DNA of 13,275 nucleotides from Sphingobacteriales bacterium. Its GTDB lineage: Bacteria; Bacteroidota; Bacteroidia; Sphingobacteriales; Sphingobacteriaceae. Positions 6,324 through 13,275 of this stretch are shown piece by piece. Each line of letters begins with the position of its first letter. Position 1 is the stretch's first letter. The notes below the pieces were generated by a model. That model was not told the origin of the DNA. It saw only the letters and a list, made by a program, of their open reading frames with translations, and did not search any database. Position numbers and translations under genes: made by a program. The stretch covers positions 1 through 13,275 of the forward strand of contig CANJWU010000010.1 of NCBI GenBank assembly GCA_947478655.1. The letters are read 5' to 3'.

Positions 6324-7385
6324 TTATTGATTAAAAACACTTTGTGCGGGTAATGCGGTTTGGTTAAAGTCAAAGAGGGCAGCGTTTTCCCAAGGCGAAC
6401 CAGTAGTAGACTGCGGGCCTTTAAATGCAACTAGTTCGGCTCCCCAATAGCAAAAGCCAATACCTTTTGGAATACTCGAAATTACTTCTTTCATTTTAAA
6501 TAAAAAATCTTTTTGACCTAATGCAGTGGCTGGATATGCCGGTAAAATAAGATCGCTGTCGGAACCAAAAATATTATTGGTCCAATCGTTATAACCTAGC
6601 GTAAATGGATAGGCTACTTCTGCAAGGAGTATATCTTTTTGAAAATTAGCCGCAAGATTATTCAAGCTAGCATTTAACAAAGCAATATTTTTTCCATGCC
6701 ATTTTGGATAATAGGAAATGCCCATAATGTCGTAACTAATTGACCTCACTTTTTGAAAAAAATCATTTGCATTTTCGTATCCAGCATAATGGATAATAAT
6801 TTTACAGTTTGGGTCATTGTTTCTAATCACCTTACTTGCGGTATCTAATATTCCCAAAAATTGTTCTTGATTATTTGTATGCGCCATTGGCCAAAGCAAG
6901 CCTGAATTTATTTCATTCCCAATTTGAATATAATCAGGATGAATGGTATTTATAATTTGCTGTGTGTATTGCGCTACGGAGTCTTTTAATGTGGCATAAT
7001 TTAAATTCTGCCATGCCGCTGGAATTTGCTGTTGCCCTGGATCGGCCCACCAATCGGAATAGTGGACTGTAATCCAAACTTTCAGGCCCATTGCTTTAAT
7101 TGTTTTAGCAAATGCCGAAACCTCTTTTAGGTCGCAATGCTTACTGCTAGGAGTATGCCACAACCTTAACCTGATGGTATTGCAACCATTTCTTTTTAGA
7201 ATAGTAATAGCGTCTAAATTAAGACCTTGTTCGTTGTAGAATTTACAGTTTTCGGTTCCTATTTCTGGTAAGGCAGAGCAGTCTGCTCCTTTGATAAAAA
7301 ATTTACTATTGGTATTTGGCACATTTTCTTCTGTACAAGAAAACAGAAATAACAGTATTGCAACCCAAAATAATTTAGGATTCAT
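6324..7385 (-). CDS. GH53 arabinogalactan endo-beta-1,4-galactanase, lipoprotein
   Basis: Secreted glycoside hydrolase of family 53, which cleaves beta-1,4-galactan side chains of type I arabinogalactan and pectin. The 353 residues begin with a lipoprotein signal whose acylated Cys is at 17 (LFLFSC). CTEEN follows, an acidic pattern resembling Bacteroidota surface-export signals. The catalytic domain opens with FFIKGADCSALPEI (29-42) and NEQGLNLDAITILKRNGCN (51-69). The catalytic acid/base is Glu158 in IGNEINSGLLWP and the nucleophile is Glu256 in LLAEVAYPF. Other family landmarks are RLRLWHTP (72-79), VHYSDWWADPGQQ (107-119) and the C-terminal FCYWGAELVA and SPWENAALFDF. Its ATG overlaps the methyltransferase stop by one base (TAATG), so translation is probably coupled. 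No SusC/SusD or other carbohydrate genes are in the window, so it is not in an evident polysaccharide utilisation locus. Confidence 0.94.
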   Translation of the reverse strand: MNPKLFWVAILLFLFSCTEENVPNTNSKFFIKGADCSALPEIGTENCKFYNEQGLNLDAITILKRNGCNTIRLRLWHTPSSKHCDLKEVSAFAKTIKAMGLKVWITVHYSDWWADPGQQQIPAAWQNLNYATLKDSVAQYTQQIINTIHPDYIQIGNEINSGLLWPMAHTNNQEQFLGILDTASKVIRNNDPNCKIIIHYAGYENANDFFQKVRSISYDIMGISYYPKWHGKNIALLNASLNNLAANFQKDILLAEVAYPFTLGYNDWTNNIFGSDSDLILPAYPATALGQKDFLFKMKEVISSIPKGIGFCYWGAELVAFKGPQSTTGSPWENAALFDFNQTALPAQSVFNQ

Positions 7386-8275
7386 TAATTTTTTTCAATT
7401 ACAAAAGTCAAGTATTTTTTTTCTTTTAAAAATTTCTCTGGATTGATGGCTGCAAATTCTTTCTGCATTTTTTTATCAATGCCATTGCGTAAGTCATTTG
7501 TTAAAAAATATAACCATCCTTTTTTATATCTCAGTTTTTCAAATGCAAAATGCTTGAGCGGAATTAAAAACCTTTCGGCATACATATTGATCCATTTAAT
7601 GGTAGGTAATGCATTTAAGGTGATGTCTTGAAAATAGCTTATTTTCCAGCCTTTTGCAGCAATCTTTTCTTTAAATGTTTCTAAAATTTGCCCCGATTTT
7701 TCGATACCAGATGTATCGTGTCTAAAATAATCGACAATAATCCATTGGCCATTTGCTGTAAGTAAATGGTCAACATGTGCAATCGCAGTATCTAGGTCGA
7801 TGTATTGTAAAGATTCAGAATTAATAATGGTTTCGTATTTGTTTGTTGATTGAAAATCTTCAAACTTAGTATGATAACATTTAACCCCTTTATATTTTTG
7901 ATCGATGTGATTTTTCTGATTGATATTAGGGGTTAAGGCTTCTACTTTTAAATTATCTGCCGCTAACATGCCAGATAAGCCGCCCATGCCACAACCAACG
8001 TCTAAAATTAAGCCATCTTTATTTTTAATTAAATCGATAATATTTTGTGCATATTTTATTTGTGCATCTTCAATGGCCTTGAGCGAAATATCTTCTGCAG
8101 CAATGTCTACGTTTTCAAAATAACCATAGTGCAACATATCACTTTTTAACACTTTGCTATAAAGGTAAAGTTCTAAATCGTAGGTAGATTTATCGAATTT
8201 TGCATTCGCTTGGTGAAACTGATATGCTTTAAACCATTGTACTGGATTCAATAGGTTCAATAAGGACTTTTTCAT
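7385..8275 (-). CDS. Class I SAM-dependent methyltransferase
   Basis: Rossmann-fold methyltransferase of 296 residues. The SAM-binding motif I is LILDVGCGMGG (89-99); Glu112 in KVEALTPN probably binds the ribose, and NSESLQYID (152-160) is the motif IV region. The N-terminal LHYGYFEN (48-55) recalls small-molecule and lipid methyltransferases of the CMAS/Methyltransf_11 type, which accept sterols, quinols, fatty acyl chains or natural products. The C-terminal 80 residues are Lys- and aromatic-rich with amphipathic stretches (WINMYAERFLIPLKHFAFEKL), perhaps for membrane association. No signal peptide is seen. The substrate is not recognisable. Its stop overlaps the galactanase start, and it begins 59 bases after the M20 peptidase stop with its own possible promoter. 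Confidence 0.85.
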   Translation of the reverse strand: MKKSLLNLLNPVQWFKAYQFHQANAKFDKSTYDLELYLYSKVLKSDMLHYGYFENVDIAAEDISLKAIEDAQIKYAQNIIDLIKNKDGLILDVGCGMGGLSGMLAADNLKVEALTPNINQKNHIDQKYKGVKCYHTKFEDFQSTNKYETIINSESLQYIDLDTAIAHVDHLLTANGQWIIVDYFRHDTSGIEKSGQILETFKEKIAAKGWKISYFQDITLNALPTIKWINMYAERFLIPLKHFAFEKLRYKKGWLYFLTNDLRNGIDKKMQKEFAAINPEKFLKEKKYLTFVIEKN

Positions 8276-8294
8276 TTTTTAAATTTACAACCTA

Positions 8295-8324
8295 CAAAAT
8301 AGTAATTAATTAAAAATATAACAA
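8295..8324 (-). promoter_or_regulatory. Possible promoter of the methyltransferase-galactanase pair
   Basis: On the minus strand TTG (8322-8324) is followed after 20 bases by TATTTTG (8295-8301). This is close to the Bacteroidota pattern but one base short of TAnnTTTG. It ends 19 bases before the methyltransferase ATG. Read-through from the M20 peptidase gene is the alternative. Confidence 0.35.
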
Positions 8325-8334
8325 TTAAGCGGCA

Positions 8335-9801
8335 TTATGGGGTCTTAATGCATGCATTTCGAATTAATTGTTCATAAAACTGAATAATTAATTGGTAGTT
8401 AACGATGCCTACTTTTTCGTTAATGCCATGGATTCCTTTTAAAGCGGTTGCATTTAATTGAACAGGTAAAAAGCGATACCTATTTTCAGAAATACCAGTA
8501 TAGTGTTTTTGATCGGTTGCAGCAATCATTAATGAAGGAGCAACAATGGTATTAAGGAAAACTTCTTTGATGGTTTTGCTAATGTCTTGGTAAGCTTTAT
8601 TGTTAGTCGGAGAAATACTGGTTGCCGGACTAAAATCTTTACTCATGCTAATTTCGATTCGATCGTCGGCAATGGTATTTTTTAAATAGTCCCGAACAGT
8701 TTTGTCGTCATCTCCTGGCAATAGTCTAAAGTTTATAGTGGCTTTGGCAATCATTGGTATAACATTTTCTTTCATTCCGCTTTGTAAAAGCGTAGCCGCC
8801 GAAGTGCTCGTAACCAAAGCATTTCCGGTATTGGTTGCTTGGTATTTTTGAATAATTAATTTTTCAAATAACCATTGATTGGCAAAAGCCATTTTGTTTA
8901 CAAAACTTAATTCGGGCCCAATATCGTTGATAAAAAATTGTACCGGTTCCGAAATTTGAGAAGGCATTGGATTGTTTTTTAATTTCACTAATGCTTCGGA
9001 AAGTACCGCTATGGCGTTTTCTTTTTTCGGCATAGAAGAATGGCCGCCATCAACTTTAGCGGTTAGCGTAGCCGTTGCATAACCTTTTTCGGCAATACCT
9101 ATTAAGGCAGCAGGTGCTTTTAATCCAGGAACAATGCCATCGGTTATCACTAAGCCTTCGTCTAAAATAAATTCGGCTTGTATGTTTCTTTCTCTTAAAA
9201 TAGTAGCAATGGCTTTCGCCCCCTTATTGCCGCCTAGCTCCTCGTCGTGTCCGAAAGCCATGATGATACTGCGTTCGGGCTCGAAACCTTTATTCAATAG
9301 TTTTTCAACAGATTCTAAAATAGCAATCACCGCTACTTTATCATCTAAGCTCCCTCTGCCATGTATAAATTTTTCAGAAATAAATCCACTAAATGCAGGG
9401 TATTCCCATTGTTTAAGACTGGCTTCTTCTACCGGCACCACATCGTAATGCCCCATTAATATAATAGGTGGAAGGCTATCAGATTTTCCTTTCCATTCAA
9501 TTAATAAGCTATACTTATTTACAATTTCAAAGTTTAATTGGCTAGCAATTGTTGGATAGGTTTTTTTAACAAAATCAATAAATTGAATAAATGCTTGTGG
9601 TTTAAATTGTAAACTGTCATCGTATGAAATCGTTTCGATGCGAATGGCTTGCGCTAAATGTTCGTTTGCATTTTTATCAAATTTATTTTTAGCAATTGTT
9701 TGTACGGCTATTTGTTTTGTTTTTAATAACCAGGTTTTGGCTAAAACCACTAGCAATAAAACAGCAATGGCTATTAAAAAATATTTTACGAAAGCTTTCA
9801 T
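8335..9801 (-). CDS. Membrane-anchored M20 family metallopeptidase (PM20D1/carboxypeptidase S-like)
   Basis: Zinc peptidase or amidohydrolase of 488 residues from the ATG at 9799-9801. I rejected the longer TTG start at 9862-9864, which overlaps lnt and precedes a clear signal anchor. From the chosen start, MKAFVKYFLIAIAVLLLVVLAKTWLL is one membrane helix, so the enzyme domain probably faces the periplasm. M20 landmarks (numbered from this start) are His118 and Asp120 in GHYDVVP, Asp153 in HGRGSLDDKV, the catalytic Glu187-Glu188 in FGHDEELGG, Asp214 in FILDEG and His458 in GIHGINE. DGGHSSMPK (about 251-259) lies at the entry to the dimerisation domain. Length and HGRGSLDDKV...FGHDEE spacing match PM20D1 and yeast Cps1, which cleave N-acyl amino acids or dipeptides. 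It follows lnt by 7 bases and is probably the last gene of the rsmI-lnt operon. Confidence 0.92.
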   Translation of the reverse strand: MKAFVKYFLIAIAVLLLVVLAKTWLLKTKQIAVQTIAKNKFDKNANEHLAQAIRIETISYDDSLQFKPQAFIQFIDFVKKTYPTIASQLNFEIVNKYSLLIEWKGKSDSLPPIILMGHYDVVPVEEASLKQWEYPAFSGFISEKFIHGRGSLDDKVAVIAILESVEKLLNKGFEPERSIIMAFGHDEELGGNKGAKAIATILRERNIQAEFILDEGLVITDGIVPGLKAPAALIGIAEKGYATATLTAKVDGGHSSMPKKENAIAVLSEALVKLKNNPMPSQISEPVQFFINDIGPELSFVNKMAFANQWLFEKLIIQKYQATNTGNALVTSTSAATLLQSGMKENVIPMIAKATINFRLLPGDDDKTVRDYLKNTIADDRIEISMSKDFSPATSISPTNNKAYQDISKTIKEVFLNTIVAPSLMIAATDQKHYTGISENRYRFLPVQLNATALKGIHGINEKVGIVNYQLIIQFYEQLIRNACIKTP

Positions 9802-9808
9802 CAAGAAT

Positions 9809-11398
9809 TTATTTTTTGTTAACAATAAATTTGAAATAGACGAGGTGTAATAGCATGAAAACAAACAAGGCTATCATCCAATGGGCCAGGTAATCGCCAT
9901 GGTCGGTATAATAAGTAATTTCTTCGTTTAAATTAATAGCCGCCGCTATACTGGTAGCTTCCCACCATTTACTAGCTTGTATAACATCGCCTCTTTGATC
10001 TATAAAACTGGATATACCGGTGTTGGCAGATCTGGCAATACTTCTTCTGTTTTCAATGGCCCTCAACTTTGCATATATAGCATGTTGTTTATGTCCATCG
10101 GTATTTCCCCACCAACCGTCGTTGGTTATAATGGCAATAAATTGCGCACCTTGTTTCACAAAGTTGGCGCAGTGTTCGCCGTAAACGCTTTCGTAACAAA
10201 TTACGGTAGCGGCACCAATGCCTGCGCTATTATATAAAACTGAAGGTGTTTTTTGTGTACCTAAACTACCAAACGATCCGCCTAATTTTAAAGCAAAGGG
10301 CTCTAAAAATTTTAATAATTTAGGGTAGGGCATTTGCTCCACGCCGGCCACTAATTTTGATTTATGGTATTTTTGAATTGCCGAACCATTTTCGATGAGC
10401 AATGCGGTATTGAAAATATCGTAACAACACTGCCCATTACTAAACGCTCTAGCTGTAGGTGTTTGAGCCGATGCATAAGTTAAATAGGTACTCGCACCGG
10501 TAATCAATACTGCATTTTTATAAGCACTTAAAAAATCTTTAGCTTGAATTATTTTTGGATCATTTGCTAATTGCTCTTCTGCAATTGTATTGGCTAATGC
10601 AGTTTCTGGCCAAATAATAAATTCTGTATTTTTTTTAGCGCTTGCGGCCGAAAGTTGCAAGAGTTTTTGCATTTGCTCGTTTTCGCTACTTGCCGAAAAC
10701 TTTTCGTTGTAAGGGTCAATATTTGGTTGTACTACTACTACATGACAAGGATTAATTTGTTCATTGTAATTGCTATAAATAATTTTTGAAATTATAATTG
10801 GGATGATTATAAGGGCCATTGCTGGCGCAAACACTTTTAGATTTACATTTTTCCATTCGATTTTTTGAAGCGCTAAATACAGCAATGCATTTACCGTAAG
10901 CACCCAAATAGAACCACCAAAAACACCAGTGTATTCGTACCATTGCACCCAAGTGCTGCTGCTTGCAAAGGCATTGCCTAGGGTAAACCAAGGCCAAGAT
11001 AAATCCCAGTGCATATGAAAATACTCCATGCTAATCCAAGCCGCAACGAAAGCAATTAATGCTGTTTTTTGACTAGTTATTTGCAGCATTTTTTTGTAGA
11101 AAATAAATGGCAGCGTCATCAAAAATGCATTTAACAAAACCGCAATAATCATTCCTACAGCAGAGGCATTCCAAATCCAATAGCTACTAGCCAAATTAAA
11201 AAGGGCAAAGCCTAAATAGCCATAGTAAAATAAAGTATTACCCGATTTTTTTTTCGTTTCTGTTGTTTCTTTTTGAAAACAGGCATCAACTAAATAAAAG
11301 GCAGGAATAAATGCAATAAATAAAAATGCATTCAATCCAATGGGTGGCCATGCTAAAAAAAGTAAGCTTGCAAATAAGATGCTATAAGTTATTTTCAT
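9809..11398 (-). CDS. lnt: Apolipoprotein N-acyltransferase
   Basis: Inner-membrane enzyme that adds the third acyl chain to the N-terminal Cys of lipoproteins, using phospholipid as donor. The 529 residues start with about six membrane helices (roughly 1-205), then a periplasmic nitrilase-like domain (about 215-490) with the full catalytic triad: Glu265 in WPETALAN, Lys348 in YHKSKLVAGVEQMP and Cys401 in VICYESVYGE. NDGWWGNTDGHKQHA (426-440) and RAIENRRSIARSANTG (446-461) are strong Lnt signatures. A last membrane helix lies at about 503-525. The ATG is one base after the rsmI stop. At least two lipoproteins in this window (the adaptor and the galactanase) would be its substrates, although Lnt acts on lipoproteins generally. 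Confidence 0.97.
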   Translation of the reverse strand: MKITYSILFASLLFLAWPPIGLNAFLFIAFIPAFYLVDACFQKETTETKKKSGNTLFYYGYLGFALFNLASSYWIWNASAVGMIIAVLLNAFLMTLPFIFYKKMLQITSQKTALIAFVAAWISMEYFHMHWDLSWPWFTLGNAFASSSTWVQWYEYTGVFGGSIWVLTVNALLYLALQKIEWKNVNLKVFAPAMALIIIPIIISKIIYSNYNEQINPCHVVVVQPNIDPYNEKFSASSENEQMQKLLQLSAASAKKNTEFIIWPETALANTIAEEQLANDPKIIQAKDFLSAYKNAVLITGASTYLTYASAQTPTARAFSNGQCCYDIFNTALLIENGSAIQKYHKSKLVAGVEQMPYPKLLKFLEPFALKLGGSFGSLGTQKTPSVLYNSAGIGAATVICYESVYGEHCANFVKQGAQFIAIITNDGWWGNTDGHKQHAIYAKLRAIENRRSIARSANTGISSFIDQRGDVIQASKWWEATSIAAAINLNEEITYYTDHGDYLAHWMIALFVFMLLHLVYFKFIVNKK

Positions 11399-11399
11399 T

Positions 11400-12071
11400 T
11401 TATTTTCCGGCTATACATATCACAAATTCTCCTTTTGCAATGTGGGTAGTATAATATTCAATTACCTCCAAAACAGTACCTCTGGTTGTTTCTTCGTAAA
11501 TTTTAGTTAATTCTCTAGATACACTGATGATTCGATCCTCTCCAAAATAAGTTTTAAAATCGGCTAAAGTTTTCATTAATCGGTGCGGAGATTCGTAAAT
11601 AATAAAAGTGCAATTGAGCGTTGCTAATTCTTTAAACTTTGTTTGTCTTCCTTTTTTCACCGGTAAAAATCCTTCAAAACAAAATCGATCGCAAGGTAAA
11701 CCCGAGTTTACTAAAGCAGGCACAAAAGCAGTAGCGCCGGGCAAGGTTTCTACTTTTAAATTTTCTTTAATGCATTCGCGTACCAATAAAAATCCAGGAT
11801 CAGAAATGGCAGGAGTGCCTGCATCGCTCACCAATGCAATTTGCTTGCCTTCTTTTAAGAATTTGATAATTTCTGCCAATGCATGGTGTTCGTTGTGCTG
11901 GTGATGAGCAAATAATTTTTTATCAATATTTAAATGCCTCAATAATTGGCCTGCGGTACGGGTATCTTCGGCTAAAATATAGTCCGATTCGCTTAATACG
12001 CGAATGGCTCTTAATGTAATATCTTCTAAGTTGCCAATGGGTGTTGGCACTAAGGTTAACTTTCCTTCCAT
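11400..12071 (-). CDS. rsmI: 16S rRNA (cytidine(1402)-2'-O)-methyltransferase
   Basis: SAM-dependent tetrapyrrole-methylase-fold enzyme that methylates the ribose of C1402 in the decoding centre of 16S rRNA. I chose the ATG at 12069-12071 (223 aa). A longer frame opens at a TTG at 12087-12089, adding MKQATS, and is less likely. Motifs: VPTPIGNLEDIT (8-19), AEDTRTAGQLL (34-44), ALVSDAGTPAISDPG (79-93), LPGATA (110-115), YESPHRL (159-165) and SRELTKIYEE (185-194). It is shorter than the 286-residue E. coli enzyme, mostly at the C-terminus, and the final GEFVICIAGK is the usual end of the methylase core. It is the first gene of the rsmI-lnt-M20 operon and diverges from serS. Confidence 0.96.
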   Translation of the reverse strand: MEGKLTLVPTPIGNLEDITLRAIRVLSESDYILAEDTRTAGQLLRHLNIDKKLFAHHQHNEHHALAEIIKFLKEGKQIALVSDAGTPAISDPGFLLVRECIKENLKVETLPGATAFVPALVNSGLPCDRFCFEGFLPVKKGRQTKFKELATLNCTFIIYESPHRLMKTLADFKTYFGEDRIISVSRELTKIYEETTRGTVLEVIEYYTTHIAKGEFVICIAGK

Positions 12072-12073
12072 GC

Positions 12074-12103
12074 TTGTTGCTTGTTTCAATATTTCTATCT
12101 TTG
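12074..12103 (+). promoter_or_regulatory. serS promoter, Bacteroidota type
   Basis: TTG (12074-12076), 19 bases, then TATCTTTG (12096-12103) fits the Bacteroidota consensus TTG-N19-TAnnTTTG exactly. The -7 box ends 17 bases before the serS ATG, giving a leader of roughly 10 bases. A second TTG at 12077-12079 gives a 16-base spacer. Confidence 0.7.
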
Positions 12104-12106
12104 TAT

Positions 12107-12114
12107 AAAAGATA
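12107..12114 (-). promoter_or_regulatory. Possible divergent -7 box for rsmI
   Basis: Reads TATCTTTT on the minus strand, one mismatch from TAnnTTTG, 35 bases before the rsmI ATG. It is the mirror image of the serS -7 box. No TTG was found at 17-23 bases upstream; the nearest, rc of 12127-12129, gives only 12. Confidence 0.4.
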
Positions 12115-12120
12115 AATAAT

Positions 12121-13275
12121 ATGTTGCAAGTTAATTATATCCGCGAAAATAGGGAAGAAGTAATTGCAGGTTTAACGAAGAAAAATTTCAAGCAGTTAGC
12201 CTTAATTGATCAAATTATTCAGTTTGATGAACAAAGAAGAGCCTTGCAAGTAAGTTCCGATACGCTAGCTGCAGAAGCCAATGCCATTGCCAAACAAATT
12301 GGAGAATTGATGAAAACTGGGCAGAAAGAGGCAGCGGAAGACTTGAAACAACGTTCTGTAGCAATCAAAGACCAAAGCAAAGCGCAATTAGAAACACTTG
12401 CAAGCATAGAAACTAATATATATGAGGCATTGGTGCAATTACCAAATTTACCACATGCTTCTGTGCCGGCAGGAATTACACCCGAAGAAAACGAAGTGGT
12501 ATATACTTGGGGAGCTATTCCGGTATTACCCGAAAATGCAAAACCACATTGGGAATTAGCAGCCGATTACGATATCATCGATTTTGAATTAGGCGTAAAA
12601 ATAACGGGAGCTGGATTTCCTGTTTACAAAGGAAAAGGAGCCAGATTACAAAGAGCATTAATCAATTTCTTTTTAGATGAAGCAGCAGCAGCTGGTTACA
12701 AAGAAATGCAACCACCCATTGTTGTGAATGCCGCTTCTGGTTTTGCAACAGGTCAATTACCAGATAAAGAAGGCCAGATGTATTATGTGGGCATAGATGA
12801 TTTGTATTTAATTCCTACAGCCGAAGTGCCTTTGACTAATTTATACCGTGATGTAATTTTAAAAGAAGAAGAATTGCCTGTCATGAATACCGCATACACA
12901 CCTTGTTTCAGAAGAGAAGCAGGATCGTATGGCGCGCATGTGCGTGGCTTAAATCGTTTACATCAATTTGATAAAATTGAAATTGTGCAAATTGCAAACC
13001 CTGCACATTCTTATCAAATTTTAGAAGAAATGGTAAAACATGTACAAGGTATTTTAGAAAAATTAGAACTGCCTTATCGCATTTTAAGATTATGCGGCGG
13101 CGATATGAGTTTCGCTTCTGCTTTAACATACGATTTCGAAACTTATTCTACTGCGCAAGGCAGATGGCTTGAAGTGAGCTCTACCTCTAACTTTGAGACC
13201 TTTCAATCAAACCGATTGAAATGCAGATTCAAAGGGAAAGATGGAAAAAATCAATTAGTGCATACCTTAAATGGC
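12121..13275 (+). CDS. serS: Seryl-tRNA synthetase (partial, C-terminus off the right edge)
   Basis: Class II aminoacyl-tRNA synthetase that charges tRNA-Ser. The 385 visible residues start with the N-terminal domain MLQVNYIRENREEVIAGL and a long antiparallel coiled coil (about 30-105) that grips the long variable arm of tRNA-Ser. The catalytic core follows: PHWELAADYDIIDFE (about 161-175), GFPVYKGKGARLQRALINFF, the Ser-binding TAEVPLTN (233-240) and motif 2 FRREAGSYG (263-271) with RGLNRLHQFDKIE. The serine-site segment SSTSNFETFQSNR lies near the end. The window stops at HTLNG, the start of motif 3 (usually NGSG), so roughly 40 residues are missing. The ATG lies just behind a well-formed promoter and diverges from rsmI. 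All visible catalytic segments are intact. Confidence 0.98.
   Translation, partial: MLQVNYIRENREEVIAGLTKKNFKQLALIDQIIQFDEQRRALQVSSDTLAAEANAIAKQIGELMKTGQKEAAEDLKQRSVAIKDQSKAQLETLASIETNIYEALVQLPNLPHASVPAGITPEENEVVYTWGAIPVLPENAKPHWELAADYDIIDFELGVKITGAGFPVYKGKGARLQRALINFFLDEAAAAGYKEMQPPIVVNAASGFATGQLPDKEGQMYYVGIDDLYLIPTAEVPLTNLYRDVILKEEELPVMNTAYTPCFRREAGSYGAHVRGLNRLHQFDKIEIVQIANPAHSYQILEEMVKHVQGILEKLELPYRILRLCGGDMSFASALTYDFETYSTAQGRWLEVSSTSNFETFQSNRLKCRFKGKDGKNQLVHTLNG

Noticed and set aside
9134..9448. Plus-strand frame of 104 codons
   Set aside because: Lies antisense to conserved catalytic motifs of the M20 peptidase; composition is Ser/Leu-rich shadow sequence without a recognisable domain.
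9802..9864. Longer N-terminus for the M20 peptidase from a TTG at 9862-9864
   Set aside because: It would overlap lnt by 56 bases and put 21 polar residues before a good signal anchor; the ATG at 9801 is preferred.
11608..11904. Plus-strand frame of 98 codons
   Set aside because: Antisense to the rsmI core motifs; no domain and no promoter seen.
12072..12089. TTG start for rsmI adding six residues
   Set aside because: RsmI proteins normally begin a few residues before the LVPTPIGN motif; the ATG at 12071 fits and is not a rare start.
1..13275. Defence system, phage, IS element, CRISPR array or biosynthetic cluster
   Set aside because: No repeats with spacers, transposase, integrase, nuclease or synthase genes are seen; gene content is mostly housekeeping, transport and single enzymes.

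Overview
The window is AT-rich, tightly packed chromosomal DNA from a member of the Bacteroidota. Several features suggest this: putative promoters of the Bacteroidota type (TTG, about 19-20 bases, then TAnnTTTG); weak or absent Shine-Dalgarno sites; a LytS/YehU-type kinase after an ABC exporter; lipoproteins with short lipoboxes; and the styles of the Lnt, M20 and GH53 proteins. A Chitinophagaceae-like host would fit, but the family is a guess. No phage, IS, CRISPR, tRNA or rRNA was seen, and no stretch above 300 bases lacks a gene.

Left region, 1-3818, minus strand: an operon that reads, in transcription order, lipoprotein membrane-fusion protein, FtsX/MacB-type permease, ATPase, then a LytS-type sensor kinase cut by the left edge. 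The first three have the gene order of DevBCA/MacAB-like exporters. The kinase has a histidine-rich loop predicted to face the periplasm.

Middle, plus strand, 3915-5077: a single-repeat DUF1456 (YehS-like) protein with a membrane-anchored SPFH/prohibitin-like protein 2 bases behind it. A strong two-way hairpin at 5091-5130 ends this pair and the converging gene. That gene, 5144-6247 minus, encodes a ferritin-like domain fused to a VIT1/CCC1 transporter (MbfA-like), probably an iron exporter.

Next on the minus strand, 6324-8275: a class I methyltransferase whose stop overlaps the start of a GH53 endo-beta-1,4-galactanase lipoprotein. Beyond it, 8335-12071 minus, is a compact housekeeping operon: rsmI (16S rRNA methylation), lnt (lipoprotein N-acylation) and a membrane-anchored M20 peptidase of the PM20D1/carboxypeptidase S type. 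Divergently from it, serS (seryl-tRNA synthetase) starts at 12121 and is cut by the right edge inside motif 3. The 49-base rsmI/serS gap holds an almost symmetric pair of opposed -7 boxes.

Most genes are recognisable members of known families. I did not find a clearly unprecedented system. The best leads are the His-rich kinase beside the exporter, the DUF1456-SPFH pair, the methyltransferase-galactanase coupling, and the symmetric divergent promoter.
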